From an uncultured Oscillibacter sp. (GTDB taxonomy: Bacteria; Bacillota; Clostridia; Oscillospirales; Oscillospiraceae), in the NCBI GenBank assembly GCA_910578935.1, contig CAJTSM010000015.1, positions 1-64,000 of the forward strand: a stretch of 64,000 nt of DNA, written 5' to 3'. Positions 26,183 to 35,121 of this stretch are shown in pieces. Below the pieces are notes generated by a model, which made no database searches, had not been told where the DNA came from, and saw nothing but the letters and a program-made list of their open reading frames with translations. A program made the translations under genes and the position numbers. How positions within the stretch are numbered: position 1 is the stretch's first letter; every line of letters starts with the position of its first letter.

Positions 26183-26211
26183 AAAAGGGACCGTTTTACG
26201 GTCCCTTTTTT
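26183..26211 (+). terminator. Intrinsic terminator
   Basis: An 11-bp stem AAAAGGGACCG with its complement and a run of six T, 14 bases past the stop. Confidence 0.9.
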
Positions 26212-26285
26212 GCGCGGAGGCCGCGGGCAAAAAGCACGGGGTGGAGCTTTGTCTTTTTCGTGCTCTGCAATTTTTTCAAATCCCC

Positions 26286-26312
26286 TTAATTTACGTGGAA
26301 TTATGCCGATAA
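26286..26312 (+). promoter_or_regulatory. Sigma-28 (SigD/FliA)-type promoter of the glycan operon
   Basis: TTAA at 26286-26289, exactly 15 bp, GCCGATAA at 26305-26312. The -10 element is a perfect match to the flagellar sigma consensus. The layout is the same as at 11603-11629. Confidence 0.65.
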
Positions 26313-26340
26313 AGTTAGTAAATAGTTTGAACGGCAGTGT

Positions 26341-26371
26341 AAGGGGCGGGCCTTTTGTCCGCCCTTTTTTT
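26341..26371 (+). terminator. Terminator or attenuator between promoter and first glycan gene
   Basis: GGGCGG (26344-26349) pairs with CCGCCC (26359-26364), extendable at the base, followed by seven T. It lies about 25 bases after the predicted start of the sigma-28-type transcript and 28 bases before the ATG at 26399. It could attenuate the operon or end a very short RNA. Confidence 0.75.
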
Positions 26372-26398
26372 CTGAAAGCGGAACGCGCGGAGGGCTCT

Positions 26399-27106
26399 AT
26401 GAACATCGCTTTGGTTTTATCGGGCGGCAGCGGAACGCGGTTGGGCGCGGAGCTTCCAAAGCAGTACCGGATCATCGCCGGCAAACCCGTCGTCGTCCAC
26501 ACTCTGGAGCAGTTTCAGCGCTGTGCGGAGATCGGCTTCGTGACCGCCGTGGCCGCGCCGGAGTGGGAGTCTGCGATCTGGGGGTGGAAACGGACCTACG
26601 GCCTCACAAAGCTCCGGGCCGTCGCTCCCGCCGGTAAGAACCGCCAGCAGTCCATCCGGAACGGACTTCTGGCGGCGGAACCCTTTATGGAGGGAACCCC
26701 GGGCGGCGTCGTCATTCAGGACGCGGCCCGGCCCCTGACAACCCAGGACCTGCTTTCCCGCCTTCTCCAGGGCCTTTCGGAGGCTCCCTGCGTAATGCCC
26801 GCCCTCCCGGTGACGGACACCGCTTATACCAGCCGTGACGGTCAATGGGTAGACGGCCTGCTGGACCGGGCCGTCCTCTACACCGGGCAGGCCCCGGAGG
26901 CATTCCACTACCGGCCCTATTTGAAGCTCTACCGGGAAACTTCGCCGGAGGAGCTCAGCTCCATGAGCGGAAGCTGCCAGCTTCCATACAGTAGGGGCTG
27001 GGCGGTAAAAATGATCCCCGGCGACCCGGATAATCTCAAAATCACCTACCCCGCCGACCTGGAAACCTGCGAAAAAAGACTGCTGGAGAGGGAGAAGACG
27101 GTTTGA
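26399..27106 (+). CDS. IspD/TarI-family cytidylyltransferase
   Basis: A 235-aa CTP-dependent nucleotidyltransferase. The N-terminal LSGGSGTRLGAELPKQY is the nucleotide-binding loop, and VIQDAARPL and PDNLKITYPADLE are family-wide motifs. It could be IspD (MEP pathway) or a TarI-type enzyme making CDP-ribitol or another CDP-polyol. It heads the glycan operon and overlaps the polyol dehydrogenase gene by four bases, as tarI does with tarJ. A polyol-phosphate substrate is therefore more likely, but sequence alone does not decide. GGAGGG precedes the ATG. Confidence 0.8.
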   Translation: MNIALVLSGGSGTRLGAELPKQYRIIAGKPVVVHTLEQFQRCAEIGFVTAVAAPEWESAIWGWKRTYGLTKLRAVAPAGKNRQQSIRNGLLAAEPFMEGTPGGVVIQDAARPLTTQDLLSRLLQGLSEAPCVMPALPVTDTAYTSRDGQWVDGLLDRAVLYTGQAPEAFHYRPYLKLYRETSPEELSSMSGSCQLPYSRGWAVKMIPGDPDNLKITYPADLETCEKRLLEREKTV

Positions 27107-28101
27107 AAGCATATGCGCTTTACGGGATCGGGGACCTGCGCTATGAAGAGCGGCCCCAGCCGGAGCTGCGCCCCGGCTGGGCTCTGGTCCGGGTCCTGGC
27201 CGCTGGAATTTGCAGTTCGGACATTCCAAGAATTTTTCAAAAAGGAACCTATCATTTTCCCACGGTTCCCGGCCATGAGTTCTGCGGCCGGGTGGAAGCC
27301 GTGTCCAGCGAAGAAGACAGCCGCTGGGTGGGAAAGCGGGCCGGCGTCTTCCCGCTGATCCCCTGCAAGCGCTGTCCCTCCTGCCGGAAGGGGCAGTATG
27401 AAACCTGCTCGGACTACGATTACATCGGCTCCCGGCGGGACGGGGGCTTCGCCGAGTTCGCGGCGGTCCCGGTGTGGAACCTCATCGAACTGCCGGACGC
27501 CGTCAGCGACCTCCAGGGCGCCCTGCTGGAACCGGCGGCGGTGGCCCTTCACGCGGCAAGGCGGGCGGATATTTTTCCCGGCGCCGGCGTGTGCGTCGTG
27601 GGCTCCGGGGCCATCGGCCTTCTGGCGGGCCAGTGGGCCAAAATGCTGGGCGCGGGCCGCGTCGCCGTCAAGGGCCGGGGCCCGGAAAAACGCCGCCTGG
27701 CCCAGGAGTGCGGTCTGGAATACGCGGAGCATATGCCGCCTGGAGAGGCCTTTGACCGCGTGATTGAGGCGGTGGGCTCCCAGGAGGCCCTGGAGGAAAG
27801 CCTGCGCCTGACGCTTCCCGGCGGCAACCTGGTGCTGATGGGAAATCCGGACGGCCCCCGCGCCCTTTCCCAGGGCCTCTATTGGAGCATTCTGCGCAGA
27901 CAGCTGACGCTGACGGGAACATGGAACTCCTCCTACGGCGCAGACGCCAGCGACTGGACGGCGGCGGTAGAGGCCATGGCGGAGGGGAGTCTGCGGGCGG
28001 AGGCGGTGGTGTCCCACGTTCTGGAACGGGACCGGCTCCGGGAGGGGCTGGATATGATGCGGAACCGGACCGCGCCTTTTTGCAAAGTCATGCTCGTATA
28101 A
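27103..28101 (+). CDS. Zinc-dependent medium-chain (polyol) dehydrogenase
   Basis: A 332-aa MDR-family alcohol dehydrogenase. The catalytic zinc site is suggested by ICSSD (about 36-40) and PGHEFCG, and the structural zinc by CKRCPSCRKGQYETC (about 88-102). The NAD(P)-binding motif is VVGSGAIGLLAGQ. GTWNSSYG near residue 268 is typical of galactitol-1-phosphate and sorbitol dehydrogenases. It probably reduces a ketose or ketose phosphate to the polyol used by the preceding cytidylyltransferase, as TarJ does. The TTG start overlaps the upstream stop. Confidence 0.82.
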   Translation: MKAYALYGIGDLRYEERPQPELRPGWALVRVLAAGICSSDIPRIFQKGTYHFPTVPGHEFCGRVEAVSSEEDSRWVGKRAGVFPLIPCKRCPSCRKGQYETCSDYDYIGSRRDGGFAEFAAVPVWNLIELPDAVSDLQGALLEPAAVALHAARRADIFPGAGVCVVGSGAIGLLAGQWAKMLGAGRVAVKGRGPEKRRLAQECGLEYAEHMPPGEAFDRVIEAVGSQEALEESLRLTLPGGNLVLMGNPDGPRALSQGLYWSILRRQLTLTGTWNSSYGADASDWTAAVEAMAEGSLRAEAVVSHVLERDRLREGLDMMRNRTAPFCKVMLV

Positions 28102-28139
28102 CCGCCGGCATTGGTATGATTATTTTAGGAGTAACCGCC

Positions 28140-29276
28140 ATGGGAGAATCACCCGCAAATAAAAAATTTCTGATCTGGGGCACTGGGAATACGGCGGAGG
28201 CATGCTTTCAATCCTATTCGTTTATCCAAACGCTCCATTGCTATGAGATCATCGGCTTTGCCACAAACACCCGCCACAAATGGGGAACGGAGTTCCATGG
28301 AAGGCCCGTCTTTCCGCCGGACCGGCTCCGGGAGATCAACTACGACGGGATTTCGGTCTGGTCAAAGTTTCATAAAGAGGAGATTCTCCGGCAGATGCGG
28401 ACAGAGCTGCGGATTCCGGAGGAGAAAATTCAGGACATCTTCGGCCCCATTCGGGAAAAGCTATGCTTGAAATACGCCGGTTCGGCGGACGCGGAGATCC
28501 TGGATACCCTGCGCCGGGTCGAAGAGCGGCCGGACCTGACCCACTTTTACTTCAGGCCGCCGGAGCCGGAGGAGCTCCCGCCCGGCCTGGACTTCCGCTC
28601 TCACGAGGTGTTCTTTGACGATTCCTGCGGCCTTCGCTTCGTGCTGTTCGAGGGGAAGCGCCTTTATCTCGCCAGATCCTACAACCTGTTCTTTTCGGAA
28701 AACGGCAAGATCTGCACCGGTAATTTCTGGGCGGAACAGCAGCCCCATTCTCCCCACATCTATGAAAGTCCCGCCGTCAAGGTGGAGAATGGGGACGTCC
28801 TGGTGGACGCCGGAGCCTGTGAAGGAAATTTTTCCCTTCATCACATCGACCGGGTAAAGCGGGTCTATTTGATCGAGTGCCAGGAGGATTGGATGGAAGC
28901 GCTCCGCCATACCTTCGCGCCGTACCGGGAAAAGGTGGTGTTCCTCCCCGCGTTTTTGGGCGAAGGGGACACGGAGCGCACGGCATGCCTGGACAGCCTG
29001 ATTCCGGAGCCTGTGGATTTTCTGAAAATGGATATCGAGGGCGCGGAGCGAAGCGCCCTGCGGGGCGGGACGCGGCTCCTGTCTCAAAACCCGGGGATGA
29101 AGTGCTCCATCTGCGCCTATCACCGGCACGGGGATGAGGCGGCCATCCGGGAAATCCTGACGGAGCGCGGATTTTCCACGGAGGTTTCCACGGGCTACAT
29201 GCTGTTCCTGCTGGACGAAGAGGTGCAGCGGGACCCGGAATTCCGCCGGGGAATTGTACGGGGAGTCAAACGGTAA
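28140..29276 (+). CDS. FkbM-family methyltransferase with N-terminal Rossmann-like module
   Basis: A 378-aa protein. Residues about 8-75 form a nucleotide-binding-like module (FLIWGTGNTAEACFQ). The C-terminal SAM-dependent domain carries VLVDAGACEGNFSLHH (motif I) and DFLKMDIEGAERSAL, the FkbM signature. Such enzymes O-methylate sugars in surface polysaccharides and flagellar glycans. TTAGGAG precedes the ATG at 28140; the longer frame back to 27882 overlaps the dehydrogenase gene. The N-terminal module is shared with several operon proteins. Confidence 0.87.
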   Translation: MGESPANKKFLIWGTGNTAEACFQSYSFIQTLHCYEIIGFATNTRHKWGTEFHGRPVFPPDRLREINYDGISVWSKFHKEEILRQMRTELRIPEEKIQDIFGPIREKLCLKYAGSADAEILDTLRRVEERPDLTHFYFRPPEPEELPPGLDFRSHEVFFDDSCGLRFVLFEGKRLYLARSYNLFFSENGKICTGNFWAEQQPHSPHIYESPAVKVENGDVLVDAGACEGNFSLHHIDRVKRVYLIECQEDWMEALRHTFAPYREKVVFLPAFLGEGDTERTACLDSLIPEPVDFLKMDIEGAERSALRGGTRLLSQNPGMKCSICAYHRHGDEAAIREILTERGFSTEVSTGYMLFLLDEEVQRDPEFRRGIVRGVKR

Positions 29277-29342
29277 TGTTCCCCCAGGTCCGGGCCCCGG
29301 GGAACCCGTTCATTTTTTCAGAGAAAGAGGGACAGAATTCTT

Positions 29343-30299
29343 ATGCGTCACGTCATATTCGGAGCCGGAAACATCGGCGAAGTTCGCTATCGGTCCCACG
29401 CCGGGGAGATCGCGGCGGTAATTGACAACTCCCCGGAAAAGCAGGGAGGCAGTTTTCACGGCCTTCCCATCATCAGTCTGGAAACCTACCGGCGGGAGGA
29501 GGCCTATCGGGCTCTCCCAATCTTCATCACCACATACCATTGCGCCGAAATTGAGCGGCAGCTTCAGGAAAACGGCATCCATCATTACCAGCTCGCCCCG
29601 GAAATTTACGCGGATGTGAACGCCCCTGTCGACCCGGACATCATCCACGAAAAGTGGCCCGCGTATTTGAAGAAGCTGTGCGACCGGCCGGGGTGCGAGG
29701 TTCTGGAGGTGGGCTCCCGGATGGTGACGGGCGATTATTTCCGGGACTATTTCCAGGAGGCCGCCTACACCGGCTTTGACTTTTACCCGGGGAAAAACGT
29801 GGACGTGGTGGGGGACGCCCACCGGCTGAGCTCCTACTTTGACAAAAAGTTCGATTTGATCTTCTCCAGCGCGGTGTTCGAGCATTTCTTCATGCCCTGG
29901 AAGGTGTCCGTGGAGATGATCAAACTCCTTAAGCCCGGCGGATATGTGTTTGTGGAAACCCACTTCGCCCAGGGAAGGCACGAGATGCCCTGGCACTTTT
30001 TCCACTTCACCGAAAACGGCCTGGATGTTTTGTTCCCGGAGGCCTTCGGCATGAAGTGCGTGAAGAAGAGCGTCTTTAACCTGCTGGAAGGCCGGTTTTC
30101 AGAAACAGAACAAACCTCCCCCTATCTGAGGGGGCAGATGATGGCCAACCTCTACTGCCACACCGAGTACCTGGGAAGAAAAGTCGCGGACCTGCCGGAG
30201 GAAGCCCTCTCCTGGGACCGCGTCGGCCCGGAGGACCTGGCCCGGGGCACCGTCTACCCCCAGCCGGAGAACGGACCGGCGGACGGAGCGGATTTTTAG
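29343..30299 (+). CDS. SAM-dependent methyltransferase with N-terminal Rossmann-like module
   Basis: A 318-aa protein. Residues 1-85 repeat the accessory module (HVIFGAGNIGEV, then AAVIDNSPEKQG and HGLPIISLETY). Residues about 120-260 form a class I methyltransferase (VLEVGSRMVTGDYF, FDLIFSSAVFEHF, LLKPGGYVFVETHF). It probably methylates a sugar or lipid-linked glycan. Its stop codon abuts the left end of the MITE at 30299. Confidence 0.82.
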   Translation: MRHVIFGAGNIGEVRYRSHAGEIAAVIDNSPEKQGGSFHGLPIISLETYRREEAYRALPIFITTYHCAEIERQLQENGIHHYQLAPEIYADVNAPVDPDIIHEKWPAYLKKLCDRPGCEVLEVGSRMVTGDYFRDYFQEAAYTGFDFYPGKNVDVVGDAHRLSSYFDKKFDLIFSSAVFEHFFMPWKVSVEMIKLLKPGGYVFVETHFAQGRHEMPWHFFHFTENGLDVLFPEAFGMKCVKKSVFNLLEGRFSETEQTSPYLRGQMMANLYCHTEYLGRKVADLPEEALSWDRVGPEDLARGTVYPQPENGPADGADF

Positions 30300-30430
30300 G
30301 GTCTGTTCCCATAAGACAAATGCGCGAATTTCCGAGCAAATTTTCGCCGGCCGCAAGGCAGCCATTTTTAATGCCGCGAACGGCAAAACTTGCCGGGAAG
30401 ACGTGCGTTTGGGCTTATGAAAACAGGCCC
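30299..30430. mobile_element. MITE-like palindromic element with TA flanks
   Basis: A 132-bp imperfect palindrome. The ends GGGTCTGTT...CATAAG and CTTATG...AACAGGCCC are inverted repeats, and the arms match over about 50 bp with mismatches. TA lies directly outside both ends (30297-30298 and 30431-30432), as with IS630/mariner-type insertion. It carries no ORF. It sits within the glycan operon and supplies the last base of the upstream stop codon. Confidence 0.65.
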
Positions 30431-30506
30431 TAAGGGTGCACGGAATCAATCCCTTCACACCGATTGATTCCGCAGTTCCTCAAACCAAACGAAAGGAATC
30501 ATTTGG

Positions 30507-32441
30507 ATGAAGCGTCTTGGGATTTACCTGGTTTACGACGATCAAGGGATCGTAGACCGCTACATCGGGCATTTTTTGAAAGAGCTGCGGCCCTGCGTCT
30601 CCACCCTGGCGGTGGTCTGCAACATGGAAACCATTGTCCGGGGGGAGGATATCCTGCGGCAGTACGCGGATCATATTTTCCTGCGGAAAAACATTGGCTT
30701 CGACGCCGGGGGCTTTAAGGACGCCCTCTGCTCCTTCCTGGGCTGGGAGAAGGTCCGGGAATACGACGAGCTGGTGCTGGCCAACGACTCTACCATCGGC
30801 CCCTTTTACCCCATGCGGGACATTTTCTCCAAAATGGACGGCAGGCCCCTGGACTTCTGGGGACTCACAATTCACGACGAAAAGCTCCACGAAAGCGGGT
30901 TTTACGCAGCAAGGCATGTGCAGAGCTTTTTCATTGCCGTCCGTTCCCGGATGCTGCACTCCGCTGAATTCCAGGATTTCTGGGAATCCATGCCCTACTA
31001 TTCCTCCTTCAACTCGGTGATCGAGGAATACGAGCTGCGCTTTACCCAGCGCTTCGCAGACCTGGGCTATACCTACGGCTCCCTGGCGGACACGGCGGCC
31101 AACGACTCGGAGGACCCCCGGGGAAATTTCAACCAATACGCCCTGATTCCCTATGAGCTGACGAAAAAGCGGGACTTTCCCTTTTTCAAAAAAGCGCCGA
31201 TCATGTACGATCTCTGGGCCGACCAGTCGCAGCAGGAGTTCCGCCAGCTGGTGGACTACATCGACCGGGAAACGGATTACGATGTCGACCTCTTCTGGGA
31301 AAACGCCATACGCCGCTTCAACGCCGCGGATCTCTACCGGATCTTCCACTTCCGCTATATCCTGCCGCCCTTCCGGCGGGCTCTGTCTTCCCGGACGGCG
31401 GTGGTGGTTTTCGTCTCCTGCGCCGGGTCTTTTGAACTTGTCTCCCCCTATCTGGAGGGGCTGCGGACATCCTGCCGGGTCGCCGTGTGCGCCGGGGAGG
31501 AGGACCTTTTGAACGAATACCGGGCTTCCGGCTATGAATGCGCCGTCCTCTCCCCGGGGGACCGGCCGGCGTTCCTGGCCGGATACGCGGACTATGATTT
31601 CGTCTGCGTGATTCACGCCGCGGACCTTGCTCCGGGAGCCCAGGCCACCTCCATCGGTAAATCTCATTTTTACGGCATATGGGAAAACCTCCTGAAAAGC
31701 CCGGAACACGCCGCGGCTGTGGAGGAGTTGTTCGATCGGGAACCCCGGCTGGGGGTTCTGGCCGGTCCGTCCATCCTGTTCGGGCCCTATTTCGGCGGCT
31801 TGGGAAAGGGCTGGGACGGCCGTTACGGCCCCGTCTGCCGGGCGGCGGAGAAAATGGACCTGCACTGCCGCCTGGCGGAGGATAAACCGCCCTATCAGAC
31901 GGCGGAGAACGTCTGGGTGCGGGGTTCCGTCCTGGCCAAGCTGAGCCGCATGGACCCGGAGGACGCGCCGCTCCTGCCCGATCTGTGGAGCTATCTGGCC
32001 CAGGACGCGGGCTATTATTCCGGCGTTGTCGAAAGCCCGGAGTTCGCCTCCATGAACGAGGCAAATCTCCAGTGGTATCTGGACCGGACCGCCCGCTGCG
32101 TCCGCGCCCAGTACGGGGCCTTTGAAACCTTCCCCGACATGCAGATGCTGCTTTTTCTGAACTCGCTGCGCGCTTTCAGCACGGACCACGCGCCGGTCTA
32201 TATCTACGGCGTGGGACTTGTGGCGAAATACTATGAACCGCATATCCCCCGCAAGGACGGCTTCATCGTCTCCGACGGACAGCCCAAACCGGAGGAATTC
32301 TGCGGGTACCCCGTCCAATACCTGTCCGAGCTCCAGCTCCCGGAGGGCGGCGGCATCATCCTGTGCCTGAACGAAAAAAACCAGCGGGAGGTGCTTCCCC
32401 TTTTGAAGGAGCGCGGAATCGACGAAATCTTCTGCGTATAG
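30507..32441 (+). CDS. RgpF-family glycan synthesis protein with C-terminal Rossmann-like module
   Basis: A 644-aa cytoplasmic glycosyltransferase-like protein. The N-terminal 300 residues match the rhamnan synthesis F (RgpF) family: IYLVYDDQGIVDRY, FLRKNIGFDAGGFKDAL, and ELVLANDSTIGPFYPM. RgpF helps build rhamnose-containing wall polysaccharides, which fits the rml genes downstream. The middle contains a second, poorly resolved GT-like part. Residues about 560-644 form the accessory module (VYIYGVGLVAKYY, VSDGQPKPEEFCGYPVQ). AAAGGA lies upstream of the ATG. Confidence 0.87.
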   Translation: MKRLGIYLVYDDQGIVDRYIGHFLKELRPCVSTLAVVCNMETIVRGEDILRQYADHIFLRKNIGFDAGGFKDALCSFLGWEKVREYDELVLANDSTIGPFYPMRDIFSKMDGRPLDFWGLTIHDEKLHESGFYAARHVQSFFIAVRSRMLHSAEFQDFWESMPYYSSFNSVIEEYELRFTQRFADLGYTYGSLADTAANDSEDPRGNFNQYALIPYELTKKRDFPFFKKAPIMYDLWADQSQQEFRQLVDYIDRETDYDVDLFWENAIRRFNAADLYRIFHFRYILPPFRRALSSRTAVVVFVSCAGSFELVSPYLEGLRTSCRVAVCAGEEDLLNEYRASGYECAVLSPGDRPAFLAGYADYDFVCVIHAADLAPGAQATSIGKSHFYGIWENLLKSPEHAAAVEELFDREPRLGVLAGPSILFGPYFGGLGKGWDGRYGPVCRAAEKMDLHCRLAEDKPPYQTAENVWVRGSVLAKLSRMDPEDAPLLPDLWSYLAQDAGYYSGVVESPEFASMNEANLQWYLDRTARCVRAQYGAFETFPDMQMLLFLNSLRAFSTDHAPVYIYGVGLVAKYYEPHIPRKDGFIVSDGQPKPEEFCGYPVQYLSELQLPEGGGIILCLNEKNQREVLPLLKERGIDEIFCV

Positions 32442-32460
32442 CCGGAGGAGGGAGGGCCTT

Positions 32461-33606
32461 ATGATCAGCGTCATCATCCCCATCTACAATGCCGGCGCAT
32501 ACCTGGAGCGCTGCCTGGAAAGTGTTTGCGGACAGACCTTCCGCGACCTGGAGATCCTTCTGGTGGACGACGGGTCCACGGATTCCAGCCCGCAGATCTG
32601 CCGGCGGTACCAGGCGGCGGACAGCCGGGTTCAAGTGATCCGCCAGGAAAACGGCGGGCTCATCCGCGCAAGGCAGACCGGCGTCCGGGCGGCGTCCGGG
32701 GACTTTGTGGGCTGGACCGACAGCGACGACTGGCTGGAGGCGGACTACTTCGCCCAGCTGGCCGCGGCGCAGGCGGCATCCGGGGCGGATTTCGTCGCCG
32801 CGAACCATTTCCACGACATCGGCGGGGATTCCAAGGTGGTGCGCAACCACATTCCGCCGGGCGTTTACCGCTGGCGGGAGCTGCTGCCAAACCTGCTCTA
32901 CTCCGGAAGCTTTTTCTCCTTTGGGCTCCAGCCCCATGTGTACACAAAGCTCATCCGGCGGGACATCATCACCCGGGCGGAGCTGGCCATTGACCCCAGA
33001 ATCCGCGCGGGAGAGGACGCGGCGGCCATTTATCCCAGCGTTCTGGAGGCGGAGCGGATCGCCGTCACCTCCATCTGCGGCTACCACTACGTGCAGCGGC
33101 AGGGGAGCATGGTGAAAACCGAAAACCCGGAGGAGCTCCAGCGCTTCCGCCTCCTTTACGATCACCTGGCAGGCGCCTTCGCCCAAAAGGGCGTCCTGGA
33201 GGAAATGCTTCCCCAGCTGCGGCAGTATGAAAAATACTTCCTGTTCTCCCGCCATATGAAGATATTGGACCAGCAGATTCTCCTGCCCTATGGGGGGATT
33301 CCTCTCCACAGCCGGGTTGTCATATACGGCGCCGGGGTTTTAGGGCAGAAAATGCAAGGCTATCTCTCGGAAGGCCGCCGGGCGGACGTTGTTTTGTGGA
33401 TCGACAAAAACTACGCGGCCTACCAAAAGGCGGGCCTGGATGTACGGCCTCCGGAAGCGGTGCGGGATGCGAAAGGCCGGTACGATTTTGTCCTCATCGC
33501 CCATACGGAAGCATCCGCCGCCGGCGAGATGCGAAACCGCCTCTTGGACCTGGAAGTGCCGGAGGAGAAGATCCGCTGGTTTTCCCAGCGCTTCATTGAC
33601 CGCTGA
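32461..33606 (+). CDS. Family 2 glycosyltransferase with C-terminal Rossmann-like module
   Basis: A 381-aa GT-A enzyme. VSVIIPIYN-like start (ISVIIPIYNAGAYLERCLES), LLVDDGSTDSS and WTDSDDWLEADYF (DxD-type metal site) define the GT2 fold. Residues about 279-381 form the accessory module (RVVIYGAGVLGQKM, LWIDKNYAAYQKAG, DFVLIAHTEA). It should add one sugar to the growing glycan. A GGAGGAGGGAGG site precedes the ATG. Confidence 0.9.
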   Translation: MISVIIPIYNAGAYLERCLESVCGQTFRDLEILLVDDGSTDSSPQICRRYQAADSRVQVIRQENGGLIRARQTGVRAASGDFVGWTDSDDWLEADYFAQLAAAQAASGADFVAANHFHDIGGDSKVVRNHIPPGVYRWRELLPNLLYSGSFFSFGLQPHVYTKLIRRDIITRAELAIDPRIRAGEDAAAIYPSVLEAERIAVTSICGYHYVQRQGSMVKTENPEELQRFRLLYDHLAGAFAQKGVLEEMLPQLRQYEKYFLFSRHMKILDQQILLPYGGIPLHSRVVIYGAGVLGQKMQGYLSEGRRADVVLWIDKNYAAYQKAGLDVRPPEAVRDAKGRYDFVLIAHTEASAAGEMRNRLLDLEVPEEKIRWFSQRFIDR

Positions 33607-33668
33607 CGGATGTCCGGCCTGAAGGGCTGCTTCAAACTCTAGGAACCTACAACAGGGAGGAGAACGGT

Positions 33669-34547
33669 ATGAAAGGCATTGTGCTGGCTGGGGGCAGCGG
33701 AACGCGGCTGTACCCCCTGACCCTGGCAACTTCCAAGCAGCTGCTGCCCATTTACGATAAACCCATGATTTTCTATCCCCTTTCCACGCTGATGCTGGCG
33801 GGAATCCGGGAGATTCTCATCATCTCCACCCCCCAGGACCTCCCGAATTTTCAGCGGCTTTTGGGGGATGGGGAGCGGTACGGCCTCCGGCTCTCTTATA
33901 AAGAGCAGCCCTCCCCGGACGGCCTTGCCCAGGCGTTCCTTTTGGGAGAGGATTTTATCGGCGGGGACCGCTGCGCCATGGTTTTGGGCGACAACATTTT
34001 CTACGGCGCGGGCCTGGGCGGCCACCTGCGAAAGGCCGTAAGCCAAGAAACCGGCGCCACGGTGTTCGGCTATTACGTGGAGGACCCGGAACGGTTCGGC
34101 GTTGTGGAGTTTGATGAGGCGGGCAGGGCGGTATCCATTGAGGAAAAACCCGCCCGGCCGAAGTCCAATTACGCGGTTACCGGGCTGTACTTCTACGATG
34201 AAACTGTCTGCCGCCGGGCGAAGTCTTTAAAACCCTCCGCCCGGGGGGAGCTGGAGATCACGGACTTGAACCGCCTGTATTTGGAAGAGGGGCTTTTAAA
34301 CGTGGTGACCCTTGGGCGGGGCTATACCTGGATGGACACCGGGACGATTCAGGCGCTGTCGAAAGCGTCGGAATTCGTCCGGGTAATCGAATCCCGTGCG
34401 GGAATTTCCATCGCCGCACTGGAGGAGATCGCCTATCGAAACGGCTGGATTTCCAGTGAGGCGTTCGCGGATTCCATTGCCGGGTACGGAAATTCCAGCT
34501 ATGGAACGCACTTGAAACGGGTGCTTGAAAACAAAATCATATATTAA
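33669..34547 (+). CDS. rfbA: Glucose-1-phosphate thymidylyltransferase
   Basis: A 292-aa enzyme that makes dTDP-glucose from dTTP and glucose-1-phosphate, the first step to dTDP-L-rhamnose. LAGGSGTRLYPLTLATSKQL is the nucleotide-binding motif, with YDKPMIFYPLSTLMLAG, LGDNIFYG, and the C-terminal GYTWMDTGT. Length is typical. It starts the rmlA-rmlC-(radical SAM)-rmlD block; rmlB is missing here. Confidence 0.96.
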   Translation: MKGIVLAGGSGTRLYPLTLATSKQLLPIYDKPMIFYPLSTLMLAGIREILIISTPQDLPNFQRLLGDGERYGLRLSYKEQPSPDGLAQAFLLGEDFIGGDRCAMVLGDNIFYGAGLGGHLRKAVSQETGATVFGYYVEDPERFGVVEFDEAGRAVSIEEKPARPKSNYAVTGLYFYDETVCRRAKSLKPSARGELEITDLNRLYLEEGLLNVVTLGRGYTWMDTGTIQALSKASEFVRVIESRAGISIAALEEIAYRNGWISSEAFADSIAGYGNSSYGTHLKRVLENKIIY

Positions 34548-34561
34548 AGCGGAGGTGTCCT

Positions 34562-35101
34562 ATGAACGTGACGGAAACCAAGCTGGCCGGGTGTCTGATA
34601 ATAGAGCCCCAGGTCTTCGGCGACCATAGGGGATGGTTTTACGAAAGCTATTCCAAGCGCAAGCTCCCTCAACTGCCGGAGGAATTTGTTCAGGACAACC
34701 ATTCCTATACCCAGTCAAAGGGTACGGTCCGGGGCGTCCACTTTCAAAACAGCCCCGCGGCCCAGGGGAAGCTCGTCCGCTGCGTCCGGGGTTCCGTCCA
34801 GGATGTTGCCGTGGACCTGCGGCCGGATTCCCCAACCTATAAGCAGTGGATTATGGTGGAGCTCAGCGCGGAAAATCATAAAATGCTGTATCTGCCCCGG
34901 GGCTTTGGCCACGGCTTTTTATCCCTGACGGACCATGTGGAATTCTTGTATAAAGCGGACGCCTATTACGCCCCGGAACTGGACCGGAGCATCCGCTGGA
35001 ACGACCCGGAGCTCGGGATTCGCTGGGGAATCACATCGCCCATTTTGTCGGAAAAAGACGCGAAGGCGCCTTTTTTGAAAGACAGCGACATTAATTTTTA
35101 A
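34562..35101 (+). CDS. rfbC: dTDP-4-dehydrorhamnose 3,5-epimerase
   Basis: A 179-aa cupin epimerase. GDHRGWFYESYS, VQDNHSYTQSKGTVRGVHFQ (around residues 42-61, with the catalytic His region) and YLPRGFGHGFLSL are the signature segments. It converts dTDP-4-keto-6-deoxyglucose to the L-lyxo form. It begins 15 bases after rfbA with GGAGGTG. Confidence 0.96.
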   Translation: MNVTETKLAGCLIIEPQVFGDHRGWFYESYSKRKLPQLPEEFVQDNHSYTQSKGTVRGVHFQNSPAAQGKLVRCVRGSVQDVAVDLRPDSPTYKQWIMVELSAENHKMLYLPRGFGHGFLSLTDHVEFLYKADAYYAPELDRSIRWNDPELGIRWGITSPILSEKDAKAPFLKDSDINF

Positions 35102-35121
35102 AATTGGGGAGGTTGTACCAT

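Noticed and set aside
30480..32483. 667-codon frame opposite the RgpF-like gene
   Set aside because: Antisense shadow; the plus strand carries RgpF motifs and a ribosome site.
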